From Pseudoalteromonas sp. T1lg48 (GTDB lineage: Bacteria; Pseudomonadota; Gammaproteobacteria; Enterobacterales; Alteromonadaceae), in contig NZ_PQCC01000004.1 of assembly GCF_002964785.1 (NCBI RefSeq), positions 186,001 through 250,000 on the forward strand: a stretch of DNA of 64,000 nucleotides. Reading direction: 5' to 3'. This document shows positions 1-8,348 of this stretch, in pieces. Position numbers and translations under genes: made by a program. The notes beneath the pieces are model-generated. The model had not been told where the DNA came from. It searched no databases and was given only the letters and a program-made list of their open reading frames with translations. The first letter of the stretch is position 1. Every line of letters starts with the position of its first letter.

Positions 1-377
1 GGTCAAGTCTGGACTTGGTACCGTCGCGCCATTTAAGCGTACACTTGAATAACGCTCACCCAGACCACGTACGTAAATAAACTTATCATTTACCAGAGAC
101 AGGCCGGTTACACGGCGTAGCGCCGATGCCGCATCGCTGTCGCCGGTACGGGAGATTTGCTCTGAGCCCATGATATCGGCAACGAATGCCTGATTTTTAC
201 GCTCCTCAATTACCGCACTGGCGCTCCCTTTCAAGCGTGTCCCAGTGGCCACAACTTCCTCGATGGCATCTTCATTAATCACATCTTCTGCATCAGCTGC
301 GTAAGAGGAAAAAGAAGAGAAAAGCGAGAGCATGGATAAAGTAATTAAGTTCGCTTTAAACTGCTTATAATGTTTCA
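1..377 (-). CDS. TonB-dependent receptor, N-terminal part (runs off the left edge)
   Basis: Reading the minus strand from ATG at 377 gives an uninterrupted frame to base 1 (about 125 codons). It starts MKHYKQFKANLITLSML, a signal peptide ending near SSYAADAED. A TonB-box-like acidic stretch follows (EEVVATGTR) and then a plug domain with SEQISRTGDSDAASALRRV and YVRGLGERYSSVRLNGA, typical of outer-membrane TonB-dependent receptors. The barrel lies outside the window. A GAGGA ribosome site precedes the ATG. It is downstream of the beta-helix lipoprotein and probably shares its Pho-box promoter. The substrate is not known; a phosphorus-containing compound is only an inference from the promoter. 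Confidence 0.9.
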
Positions 378-411
378 TAATTTCATCCTCTAAACCGAAA
401 ATTCCTTGAAC

Positions 412-434
412 AAAGGCGCCGAAGCGCCTTTTTT
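412..434 (-). terminator. Intercistronic hairpin between lipoprotein and receptor genes
   Basis: A perfect 8-bp stem AAAGGCGC/GCGCCTTT with a 4-base tetraloop lies between the lipoprotein stop and the receptor start. In the minus direction the tract after it is only TTTGTTC, so it may attenuate or stabilise the message rather than stop it fully. On the plus strand it is followed by a longer T run. Confidence 0.5.
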
Positions 435-454
435 TACATCAGAACTGGTCTAGA

Positions 455-2059
455 TTAGTTATCAGCACGAGCAAGTGATGCAGCTACGAACTGAGCCCAC
501 TCGCTAGTTTCGCCTTCTTGAAGCGCACCAACATAACCAGCGTTAGTGAAGAAAGGATTTACCGCACTCATGTCTTTTGCAGTCACGGCTACTACGTTGC
601 CATCGGCATCAGTCATTGACGTTTTAGTAGATACGCCGTCGGCACCAACTACGTTCGCAAAATCAGCAAAGCCGATAAGCTGGTTGTTTTCGCCAGACGT
701 GAACCATGTCTGAGCATCAAAGCCCGCCAGGTCACCTGTTAGCGCAGTGTTCACAGTTTCAAAGTTCTTGCCACAGGCAAATACCGAGCTCATGAAAGCA
801 ATATCGCCATTGTTTGCATTGGCGTGTACGCCCGCTGCACCTGATAGGTCTTTTTCGTTGTACAGGTCAAAACAGCCAGCGCCATCTACAGAAGAAGAGT
901 TAACGAACAGCATGTTAGCCAGTTGCGCTTTACCCCATTCTTTCATTTCCATACCGGCGCCAGTACGACGACCTTCGGCACCCTGGTCACCCGTAGTAAC
1001 CACGGTAGCGTTAGAAATGATTGGGTTAGAAACGGTTGTTACCAGGTTTTGACCGTCTGTTGATAGCGGGTCAACTTTAGCGCCATCTGTTTCAAAACCG
1101 TGGTTACCGTATTGGTTAGAACGTACTAGGATAAACTGACCGTTACCTTTCCAGCCTTCATCCCAGTCGATACCGTCATCGCCAGTTTCTGTAACAACGA
1201 TGTGCTTAAGATCAACGCTACCACCGAATAGTTCGATACCATCGTCAAAACCATTGTGTACGTGTACGTAGTCGATTGTTGTACCAGAACCTACCGCGTT
1301 AAGTGTTAGGCCGTTTAGCTCGTCACCTTCAACACCGAAACCTGCGTATTTGATAACGATGTGCTTAAGGACACCGCTGTTATCCGCTGGATCGTTACCG
1401 CCATAGTATGAAACGATACCTTCAGCTGAGTGGTTACACATGTCTTGCGCCGCAGCGTCCGCAGAACAACGGATAGAATGGCCACGACCATTGATCTGTA
1501 CACCACCCCAGTCACCGATTTGAGCCGTAGTGGTGTCATCACCGTCTACTTCTTTAATACTGGTGAAGATGATTGGCTTGTCTATTTCACCAATTGCTTC
1601 GATGTTTGCGCCACGAGCGATACGAATAAAGCTTTCAGGCTTGGTGAAGGCAATGGTTGCACCCGCTTCAATCGTTAGCGTTGGGCCGTCACCATCGATA
1701 ACAGCACCCGTTGATGTATCAACATCATCACCGATAAATAGTGCGCCTTCAAAAATGTGAGCACCGTTATTGTCTAGAGCAGGAATAACAAATGAGCTTG
1801 TGATTTCTTTAGCGTTGCTAGCGAACGCCTGGCTGTACAGACAGTTTGCACCTTCTGCTTCACCGGTGAATTCAGCACCGTCCAGGGTATAGCTGGCACA
1901 GTTTAGCGTTTCACCAGTACCGCCATTACCAGAATTGTCTACCGAATTGTCCACACTGTTATCTATGTTAGTAGGGGTAATATTCACATCGCCACCACAG
2001 GCAGCAAGTGTTACAGCAGAAGCCACAAGGCTGACTTTGAAAAAGTCTGAAAGTTTCAT
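455..2059 (-). CDS. Outer-membrane-type lipoprotein with beta-helix-like repeats, receptor partner
   Basis: About 534 residues. The N-terminus has a lipoprotein signal ending in LAAC-GG, followed by a low-complexity Asn/Asp/Ser linker (NIDNSVDNSVDNSGNGGTG). The rest has short Gly/Asn-rich strands such as DYVHVHNGFDDGIELFGG that look like a right-handed parallel beta helix. Proteins of this type are often mis-named multidrug transporter. Two ATGs are adjacent; the second (2059) has better spacing from GGAG and is used here. It is followed by a TonB-dependent receptor and preceded by a Pho box, so a role as surface partner of that receptor under phosphate limitation is inferred. The ligand is unknown. 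Confidence 0.7.
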   Translation of the reverse strand: MKLSDFFKVSLVASAVTLAACGGDVNITPTNIDNSVDNSVDNSGNGGTGETLNCASYTLDGAEFTGEAEGANCLYSQAFASNAKEITSSFVIPALDNNGAHIFEGALFIGDDVDTSTGAVIDGDGPTLTIEAGATIAFTKPESFIRIARGANIEAIGEIDKPIIFTSIKEVDGDDTTTAQIGDWGGVQINGRGHSIRCSADAAAQDMCNHSAEGIVSYYGGNDPADNSGVLKHIVIKYAGFGVEGDELNGLTLNAVGSGTTIDYVHVHNGFDDGIELFGGSVDLKHIVVTETGDDGIDWDEGWKGNGQFILVRSNQYGNHGFETDGAKVDPLSTDGQNLVTTVSNPIISNATVVTTGDQGAEGRRTGAGMEMKEWGKAQLANMLFVNSSSVDGAGCFDLYNEKDLSGAAGVHANANNGDIAFMSSVFACGKNFETVNTALTGDLAGFDAQTWFTSGENNQLIGFADFANVVGADGVSTKTSMTDADGNVVAVTAKDMSAVNPFFTNAGYVGALQEGETSEWAQFVAASLARADN

Positions 2060-2117
2060 CATAAACTCCGTAGTTCAAAAATTTTATATTGTTAGCGCAG
2101 TTATTTAGCTGACGGTT

Positions 2118-2173
2118 AAGATACGGAAGGTTTATGACACTCGGGTGACATAAATTTAAAGAAAAGGTGACAA
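2118..2173 (-). promoter_or_regulatory. Pho box and promoter of the lipoprotein/receptor operon
   Basis: On the minus strand two direct repeats, ATGTCAC and GTGTCAT, are separated by 4 bases (2134-2151), the 7-4-7 layout of a PhoB site (consensus CTGTCAT-N4-CTGTCAT). Exactly 10 bases downstream is TATCTT (2118-2123), a plausible -10, the spacing known for PhoB-activated promoters, with no -35. A third TGTCA unit (2167-2173) sits exactly 22 bp upstream, two 11-bp steps. Phosphate-starvation control is therefore likely, although the 4-base spacer CCGA is not AT-rich. Confidence 0.6.
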
Positions 2174-2197
2174 AGTAAATATTTCATAAGTTATTGT

Positions 2198-2228
2198 AAA
2201 AAAGAAAAAAGCCACCCTAAGGCGGCTT
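2198..2228 (-). terminator. Rho-independent terminator of the TonB/TtpC operon
   Basis: In the minus direction an 8-bp stem (AAGCCGCC / GGTGGCTT, one G-T pair) with loop TTAG is followed by TTTTCTTTTTT. It lies after the TPR gene and before the Pho-box promoter, so it separates the TonB machinery operon from the lipoprotein/receptor unit. Confidence 0.8.
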
Positions 2229-2313
2229 TGGTGTTGCGATTATATTTCAAGAACAATTTATTTTTATTCTAAAATTAAGAAATAATAATAAAATATAAAA
2301 ATCAATTTATAGA

Positions 2314-3627
2314 TTATAAAAGTGCTTGTTTTAATGTCTCTGCGTGTAACTTCTCGTTTTTCACGTATTTGATCCATTGTTGGGCTAAACGCTCCGAGCG
2401 CTTGTGCTTTTCAGCCTGCTCGAATGCCAAAATAGAGGCATCGAAGTTTTGCAGGTTAAATTGCGCCATACCCAGGGCCACATAGGCGTTCGACTCAAAG
2501 TCCAGTCCACCCTTATCCAGCGCCTCACGGGCGGCATCGGCTGCCTCGGAGAACTGCTCAAGGTTGATATACACCTCGGCCAGGCGCTGATCATAAATGC
2601 CAGATTGCTCAGCCGCTGCGGCTTTTTCAAAGAAGCCGATGGCCTTACGCTCTTCCTTAGCCTGCACATAGGCTTCGGCGATAAAGGCATTGTTTTTGAC
2701 ATTGTCTTCGATGATGCCCTTGGCCTGGGCTTGTTTCATTACCTTGGCAGCCTTATAAGGCAAGCCGTTAAACATATAGATTTGCGCCAGGTTGCGAAGG
2801 TCCCCTCTGGTTTTGAGATAACCCTGCTGGTATGCGGCTTCTATGGTGTCCAACTGATCCTTTTCACGCCCTACTTCGCCGTACATACCGCTGAGCTGTA
2901 CCCAGTATTCCGGTTTATTGTATAAGGCAATCATCTTCTCCAGCACGCTGACCACCATTTTCGGCTGCTGCAGCGAGTAATACAGGGCACGTTGCAAGAC
3001 CAGCCAGTTTTCTTTCGGGGTTTTGCCGTCTTTTTCCGCCAGGGTAATGGCCGTGTTGATGGCACCTAGGGCGTCATCATACTTGTTCATTTGATAGAAG
3101 GCCTGAGACTTAAGCACATAATAGCTGTCCGGCTTGGGCTTGGTATTGACCTTATCCCATCTATTTAGATAGGCAACCGAGCCCTGGTAGTCTTCATTGG
3201 CCATCGACAACTGCGCCAACGAGAACAAGGTGCTCAACTGCAACGACTCGGGAATGGCGTCTTCGGCAACCACCTGCTCAAACGCCTTAATGGCTTCGGG
3301 CAAACGGTTTTCGTTGTAATAGATAAAGCCGTAGAAGTTATACATCATGGCTTTTTCATAGGCGTTCATGCTTGATGAGCGCTCTTTCACCGAATCCAAT
3401 GCCGCCAGACCGCCGGCCACATCGCCGTCATCGGCCATTTTTTGCGCCCGCGCCAGTTGGCTGTACACCTTATCGCGCAGCGCCGGTACGCGCTTGGTCT
3501 TTTGCTCGCCTTGCTCGGCATGGGCAGAGGCCAGGGCCACACCCGGGATCATGCTGGCCATGCTCGGCAGCACTAAGGTTGCCGATGTTAAGCCGGCAAA
3601 AAGAAACAGTGAGTTCAACTTGTTCAT
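2314..3627 (-). CDS. Periplasmic tetratricopeptide-repeat protein of the TonB/TtpC operon
   Basis: 437 residues with an N-terminal signal peptide (about residues 1-37, ending near ASAHA). Several degenerate TPR units follow, for example around YNFYGFIYYNENRLPEAIKAFEQ and NAYVALGMAQFNLQNFDASI. It is the last gene of the operon after tonB, a position where TPR proteins are regularly found in TtpC-type TonB clusters of vibrios and alteromonads. It probably acts as a periplasmic or outer-membrane-associated accessory factor; its precise job is not established. The terminator at 2198-2228 follows. Confidence 0.8.
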   Translation of the reverse strand: MNKLNSLFLFAGLTSATLVLPSMASMIPGVALASAHAEQGEQKTKRVPALRDKVYSQLARAQKMADDGDVAGGLAALDSVKERSSSMNAYEKAMMYNFYGFIYYNENRLPEAIKAFEQVVAEDAIPESLQLSTLFSLAQLSMANEDYQGSVAYLNRWDKVNTKPKPDSYYVLKSQAFYQMNKYDDALGAINTAITLAEKDGKTPKENWLVLQRALYYSLQQPKMVVSVLEKMIALYNKPEYWVQLSGMYGEVGREKDQLDTIEAAYQQGYLKTRGDLRNLAQIYMFNGLPYKAAKVMKQAQAKGIIEDNVKNNAFIAEAYVQAKEERKAIGFFEKAAAAEQSGIYDQRLAEVYINLEQFSEAADAAREALDKGGLDFESNAYVALGMAQFNLQNFDASILAFEQAEKHKRSERLAQQWIKYVKNEKLHAETLKQALL

Positions 3628-3673
3628 AGTAAACCTCTAAAATCGCAACCTGTGCCCCGCAGGGCACAGTTTA

Positions 3674-4279
3674 TTAACCATTAATCTCGAAGCTGATGCG
3701 GTTTTGTACGCCGCCTACTTCCACCGCTTCGCCATTGACGATGCGCGGCTTATATTTAAACTTCAGCGCGGCATCCATGGCGGCACGGTCAAAGATTGAC
3801 TCGGGCTCGGCCTTGAGCACCTTGGGATCGCGCACCGTGCCTTGCTTGGTCACGGTAAATTCAACGATCACATAGCCTTCGATACCACGGGATAAGGCGC
3901 GACGCGGATACACGGGCGACACCTTAACGATCGGCAGGTATTCGCCGTCGCTGCTTTCCAGTGCCAAACCATTACCCAGGTCAACATCGGCGCTGATATC
4001 GGCGCTAAAGTCGAAGTTGGCATTGCTGGCATTGGCATCGCTGCTTTGTGTTTGCGGTGACTCCAACGGCGGCGGTGGCTCTTTGGGTGTCGGTGGCTTT
4101 TGCGGCTTACGCTCTTTCTTCTCCACCGTTTCTTCTTGCTTTAAGCGCACGAAGTCAAGCACGTTGCCTTTGGCCGGTTCGGTCATCGCACCTTCACCGC
4201 CGTTGATCAGCGCCTGCATGCCCAAAAACAGCATAAAGGTCACGACCGCGGCGATAATTAAAGCGATTAAATAACGCAT
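3674..4279 (-). CDS. tonB2: TonB family energy transducer (TonB2 type)
   Basis: 201 residues: one N-terminal membrane anchor (residues 3-25), a short Pro/Lys-rich periplasmic spacer (QKPPTPKEPPPPLESP), and a C-terminal TonB domain with the SPVYPRRALSRGIEGYV motif and a terminal NRISFEI strand. TonB transmits proton-motive energy from the ExbB-ExbD complex to outer-membrane receptors. The short spacer is typical of TonB2-class proteins that work with TtpC. It lies 10 bases downstream of exbD in the same operon. Confidence 0.9.
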   Translation of the reverse strand: MRYLIALIIAAVVTFMLFLGMQALINGGEGAMTEPAKGNVLDFVRLKQEETVEKKERKPQKPPTPKEPPPPLESPQTQSSDANASNANFDFSADISADVDLGNGLALESSDGEYLPIVKVSPVYPRRALSRGIEGYVIVEFTVTKQGTVRDPKVLKAEPESIFDRAAMDAALKFKYKPRIVNGEAVEVGGVQNRISFEING

Positions 4280-4289
4280 CTATCGCTCC

Positions 4290-4700
4290 TTAGGCTTCTT
4301 GCGCGGCGATGGATACATCAAACACACCGGCGGCGCGGGCGGCGTCCATTACCTTGATCAAGGTGTCCGTGGTGGCCTTCTTATCGGCCTGGATCACCAC
4401 ACTACCCTGTGGGTTTTCCGCTTTTAGGCGCTCGATATTGGCCTGTACCGCACGTACGTCTACCTGACGCTTGTTGATCCAAATCTCGCCTTCATCGGAA
4501 ATGGCCACCAATATGCTGGCACGTTCCTTTTTCACCGCGGTGGCGGCTTCAGGGCGGTTTACATCGATACCCGCTTCTTTAACGAACGAGGCGGTAACGA
4601 TAAAGAAGATAAGCATGATGAAGACCACGTCGAGCATGGGCGTCATGTTGATTTCTTCGGCTTCTTCTTCTTGAAAAAATTTACCTAATGGGGCTCTCAT
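4290..4700 (-). CDS. exbD2: ExbD-type biopolymer transport protein
   Basis: 136 residues from the ATG at 4700, which has an AAGGAG site six bases upstream; an in-frame upstream Met would add an unlikely 14 residues. The single transmembrane helix contains MTPMLDVVFIMLIFF with the conserved aspartate needed for proton use. A periplasmic domain follows. It forms the inner-membrane motor with ExbB and TonB. Its neighbours are exbB (upstream) and tonB (downstream). Confidence 0.92.
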   Translation of the reverse strand: MRAPLGKFFQEEEAEEINMTPMLDVVFIMLIFFIVTASFVKEAGIDVNRPEAATAVKKERASILVAISDEGEIWINKRQVDVRAVQANIERLKAENPQGSVVIQADKKATTDTLIKVMDAARAAGVFDVSIAAQEA

Positions 4701-4748
4701 TTTACTCTCCTTGCCTGCGCCAAAGCGCAGGCAGATAATCATCGCAAC

Positions 4749-5276
4749 TTAGTGGTCCAGGACCATCTTGTCTTCTAACAATTCGACTTCTCGTTTGGCG
4801 CGGCGCTGTAAAAAGGTCGAGGCAAATACCCCGGATAGCGCGCCAACCATGCCAGCCATGGTGGGGATGGTCGCTTTGGACACCCCCGAGGCCATAGAGC
4901 GAGCACTGCCGGTGCCAGTAACCGCCATGACATCGAATACCTCGATCATGCCGGTAACCGTACCTAACAAACCAAGCAGTGGACACAAAGCCACCATCAC
5001 GTTGATCAAAGCCAGGTTGGTGTTTAGTTTCATCCCAGCTCTTGAGATCATCGCTTGGCGAATTTGCTCGGCATTCCAGCTATTGCGCTCCGGACGGTTG
5101 TACCAATCGGACCGCACCGATTTTTTGTACTTCACATAACCACCGAAGAAGTACATAAAGCGCTCAAGTATTAGCAACCACATGGCGAAGATGAGGATGC
5201 CGATGACCAGGAGAACCTGGCCACCTGTGTCGAGAAAATCACGAATTGCATTGATCCAATCAATCAATAGCACCAT
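4749..5276 (-). CDS. exbB2: ExbB-type proton channel subunit (MotA/TolQ/ExbB family)
   Basis: 175 residues, the usual short ExbB2 length. It has an N-terminal helix (GQVLLVIGILIFAMWLLILE) and the MotA/TolQ/ExbB core with LCPLLGLLGTVTGMIEVF and a TIPTMAGMVGALSGVFAS helix. It sits between ttpC (3-base gap) and exbD. This gives the operon two ExbB-family proteins, this short one and the long TtpC, which is the hallmark of TonB2-TtpC systems. Confidence 0.92.
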   Translation of the reverse strand: MVLLIDWINAIRDFLDTGGQVLLVIGILIFAMWLLILERFMYFFGGYVKYKKSVRSDWYNRPERNSWNAEQIRQAMISRAGMKLNTNLALINVMVALCPLLGLLGTVTGMIEVFDVMAVTGTGSARSMASGVSKATIPTMAGMVGALSGVFASTFLQRRAKREVELLEDKMVLDH

Positions 5277-5279
5277 GAT

Positions 5280-6647
5280 TTACGCTCCTTTTTCGCTGCG
5301 CTCAGCAATCAGGCCGGCACTTTGCTCTTGTAGAATCAACAGCAGGTTCTTAGAGCGCGTATTCAGTAGCGTGTATAGGAATACCGTTGGGATGGCCACA
5401 ACCAGACCCAATACCGTAGTTACCAGAGCTTGCGAGATACCGCCGGCCATGAGTTTAGGGTCACCGGTACCAAACAAGGTGATGGCCTGGAAGGTGTTGA
5501 TCATACCGGTTACCGTACCCAGTAGACCCAGCAGTGGGGCTACCACAGAGATGATCTTGATCAGCGTCAGGTTACGGGTGATCTTCGGCATTTCACGCAG
5601 GATGGCTTCCGATAGCTTCAGCTCTAATGTGTCGTGGGCTACATCGGGATACTGATCTTTAACCTTCATCACACGGCCAAGCGGGTTGTCATCACGAGCT
5701 ACGCTGTCTTTAAGCTGACGACGGATTTTGCCGCCGATAAGCATAAGTGAGATAAAGCGCTCAAGGGCGATGATCAGTGCCAAGGCACCTACCGCAAGGA
5801 TCACATAACCTACCGTGCCACCTTGGTGTACACGCTCTTCGGTATCAGGGGCTTGTACCAATAGGCCTAGGATAGAACCACCTGTTGGGTCCAGGGCGAA
5901 CTGCACAAAACCGTCTTTTGACTGTTGTAGCTCGGCGGCACTTGAGGTGTAACGGGCAACCGGCTGACGCGTCAGCTCAGACAAGGTATTGGTTACATTG
6001 TTGTATTCAAGGTATTTGCCATCGGCAACCAGGTTAAAGGCACCGACACGCAATACTTCTTTGTTCTCTTTGGCGCCACCGGCGACGATCACTTCAGTGT
6101 TAAAGCGTGATACCTTGCCCTGCTCTGTCATTTCGCGCTGTAGTTCGAACCACACCTGCTCGATGTCTTCGATAGAAGCAAGTTTAGAGGTTGAGCCCAT
6201 TTGCTGCGCCAGCTCGTCCATAAACACATCACGACCTTGCAGCTCGGCAGACACCACTGAAGTGGCAAACTTGTTTGAGCTGTCGCCGGCTACCTGTTGC
6301 AGCACACCGAATAGCTCTTTTAACGTACCCATGCGGTTTTGCAGGGTGTCGCTTAGCTGTGCCAGCTTTACTTCATTGTCTTCAAACGCGGTTTCTAAAC
6401 GCTCAGACTCTTGCAGCTTGGCGTTACGTGTTTGCTCGGCGCTGCGCAACATTTGTAGTTGTTCACTTTGACGGGCTAGGAAGGCCTTTTCACGCTCCTG
6501 GTTTTCTTGAGACTGAGCAATCTTGCCCTGCTGTAGGGTCTTTAATAGCGCGTCCAGGTCCATGGCGTCATTGGCCATCGCCGCGTGCGACATTGCCAGA
6601 GTGGCCACTAATGCGGCGCTTTGGGTAAATTTTTTCACTAATTTCAT
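5280..6647 (-). CDS. ttpC: TtpC: long ExbB-family protein of the TonB2 system
   Basis: 455 residues from ATG 6647 (AAGG eight bases upstream). A signal peptide (ending near HAAMA) leads a periplasmic region of about 250 residues. The first 110 residues are strongly coiled-coil (QSQENQEREKAFLARQSEQ). The C-terminal third is a MotA/TolQ/ExbB channel domain with VVAPLLGLLGTVTGMINTF. In vibrios TtpC is required for TonB2-dependent uptake, where it is thought to help TonB2 reach across the periplasm. It is cotranscribed with DUF3450 upstream and exbB downstream. Confidence 0.9.
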   Translation of the reverse strand: MKLVKKFTQSAALVATLAMSHAAMANDAMDLDALLKTLQQGKIAQSQENQEREKAFLARQSEQLQMLRSAEQTRNAKLQESERLETAFEDNEVKLAQLSDTLQNRMGTLKELFGVLQQVAGDSSNKFATSVVSAELQGRDVFMDELAQQMGSTSKLASIEDIEQVWFELQREMTEQGKVSRFNTEVIVAGGAKENKEVLRVGAFNLVADGKYLEYNNVTNTLSELTRQPVARYTSSAAELQQSKDGFVQFALDPTGGSILGLLVQAPDTEERVHQGGTVGYVILAVGALALIIALERFISLMLIGGKIRRQLKDSVARDDNPLGRVMKVKDQYPDVAHDTLELKLSEAILREMPKITRNLTLIKIISVVAPLLGLLGTVTGMINTFQAITLFGTGDPKLMAGGISQALVTTVLGLVVAIPTVFLYTLLNTRSKNLLLILQEQSAGLIAERSEKGA

Positions 6648-6660
6648 CGTCAATACCTTC

Positions 6661-7416
6661 TTATTCCGCAGCTTGAACAGGCAGGGTTAACATGTCTGGG
6701 GCTAACTGCTTACGGGCAATGCGTAAGCCTTTGCTGATTTGGCTAATGCTTGAGTCCGGCAGGCTAACAAAGGCTTTTTGCTCTTTGTCCCAGGCACCGG
6801 CTTGCTTGCCATCGCGGGTAAGGTAAATAAGCTCAAGACGTCCGATGCGTAGGAAGTCCACCTCGCGCTCGGTGCCATTGACATCCAGTAAACTGGTGTA
6901 GGCTTCGATCGTGCGGCCATAGTCCACTTCCACCTGGTAGGCTTCCAGGACACGACGGAATTTTTCGCTCGATGTGACATCGGCGCGGTCCATCATTTCA
7001 CTCAGCTTGGCAATGCGCTCGTTACGCTCTTGTGTAAGGAAAGGCACGTCCAGGGCAACAAACTGCTCAAGGCCTTCGATCATACGCAGCATCAGCGGCG
7101 TGATTTGACGCTCAATCACCGATACCTGATCCATAGAGGCATTGATATTGGCCATTTCTTCGACCTGGTTGGCCACTTGCTTGGTTAGCTGAGCGTTGTA
7201 CACGCTAAGGCCATCGATCTCTTTATTGAGTGCCTTAAACTTTTGCAAACGGGTTTGCATGTTGTCGGCAATCGTGTCTATTTTTGTTTGAGATTGCGTG
7301 GCTAATTGGTTGATCTCACCACTTTTTTGTTTAACTGTCTGAAGTTCATTGGCCATTAACTGTGAGCTGCTAGCAGCCACCAGTGAAGCCAATATCAGGG
7401 GTTTAACGCCTTTCAT
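6661..7416 (-). CDS. DUF3450 family periplasmic coiled-coil protein
   Basis: 252 residues from ATG 7416 (AAGG eight bases upstream; a GTG three codons earlier is less likely). A signal peptide (ending SSQLMA) is followed by a long helical coiled coil (about residues 25-120) and a compact C-terminal part ending LPVQAAE. DUF3450 proteins are usually the first gene of TtpC-TonB2 operons, as here, and are thought to assist the complex; no biochemical role is established. Confidence 0.85.
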   Translation of the reverse strand: MKGVKPLILASLVAASSSQLMANELQTVKQKSGEINQLATQSQTKIDTIADNMQTRLQKFKALNKEIDGLSVYNAQLTKQVANQVEEMANINASMDQVSVIERQITPLMLRMIEGLEQFVALDVPFLTQERNERIAKLSEMMDRADVTSSEKFRRVLEAYQVEVDYGRTIEAYTSLLDVNGTEREVDFLRIGRLELIYLTRDGKQAGAWDKEQKAFVSLPDSSISQISKGLRIARKQLAPDMLTLPVQAAE

Positions 7417-7683
7417 CGCATACACCTTATTTTGAGCTTAATGCTGTACCGGATTTCCGGCACGAATGTAAGATGAGCGAAAGTCTAGAGAACGAAAGTG
7501 ACAGCCGTGTTGCGCAAATAATACACTTTAGTTACAAATGTCATACAAATGTCTTATATGGATTTACTCAGACAAAAGGACAGGTTATTTCCGTATGGGG
7601 ACGACTTTGGCAGAGTTACTGCCGCAGTCAGGCACTGAGCGGCAGAAGTGGATTAAGGTGCTTTAATAAGACGGCGGCTGTGC
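7417..7683. other. Intergenic region upstream of the TonB/TtpC operon
   Basis: No credible gene. On the minus strand TTGTAT (7543-7548) and TATTAT (7518-7523) could be a promoter for the operon, although the 19-base spacing is long. The region also holds the 11-bp direct repeat listed separately. Confidence 0.4.
7533..7554. repeat. Perfect 11-bp-period direct repeat in the TonB operon promoter region
   Basis: TACAAATGTCA is followed directly by TACAAATGTCT. The period is one helical turn, as expected for a tandem-binding response regulator. Read on the plus strand, ATGTCAT-ACAA-ATGTCTT resembles a PhoB box, but it points away from the operon it would control. Confidence 0.5.
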
Positions 7684-8076
7684 TTAGCCACCGAGTCCAA
7701 AGTACAAGGCGGGAGCCGAAAGGCCAACAAAGATAAGGCCCAGCACATAGCCATTGCCCTTGGCCAGGCGGCCATTGGCTTCGTCACCACGCTGGTATAA
7801 CACCTCGGCCGTACGCCCTACGGGGACCACTTTGCTGTTAAAGGACGTTTTTGAGATAACCACAAAACGCTGGCCATTGACCGAATACTCAAAATGCGGC
7901 CGATATTGCATGCGTTGGTGTCCATCCGAGTTCTTGCTGAGATACTCATCATAGGCAATTATTTTGCCCTGTGTTTTAAGAGCACTTTTATTAAAACGGT
8001 AATAGTCGAAAAGGATATACGCACCAACAGCTGCAAAGACAACCCCACCAAATAACGGCACTAAATTAATATTCAT
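7684..8076 (-). CDS. DUF3592 domain membrane protein
   Basis: 130 residues: an N-terminal membrane helix (LFGGVVFAAVGAYILFDYY), a central soluble beta domain (QYRPHFEYSVNGQRFVVISKTSF, then VPVGRTAEVLYQRGD), and a C-terminal membrane helix (GYVLGLIFVGLSAPALYFGL). This is the DUF3592 layout. Function unknown. It stands alone between the TonB operon and a divergent gene. Confidence 0.75.
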   Translation of the reverse strand: MNINLVPLFGGVVFAAVGAYILFDYYRFNKSALKTQGKIIAYDEYLSKNSDGHQRMQYRPHFEYSVNGQRFVVISKTSFNSKVVPVGRTAEVLYQRGDEANGRLAKGNGYVLGLIFVGLSAPALYFGLGG

Positions 8077-8348
8077 CGTCTCTCTTCATTTATAATCACA
8101 ATCAAATTTATATCATTATTTTACAAGGATATGAATTATAAAGAATAACTGGTTAAGTTCTAATTTAATATCATCACCGTAATTTGCACCCTGCTGCCCT
8201 TGCCACTATATTCTCTGAGGCTTAACTCAGCCCTAGTGCTGAATCATCTTAAGACGTATACACATAATCGACGTATTTCTTTATGAGCAGCATTTTAGCT
8301 GTTGCGCCTTTGTTCGTTGTTAAAGAAACAATTTCTAAAGGACATGCA

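Noticed and set aside
7473..7736. 87-codon plus-strand frame upstream of the DUF3592 gene
   Set aside because: No signal, no family, cysteine-rich random composition, and it overlaps the end of the real minus-strand gene at 7684.
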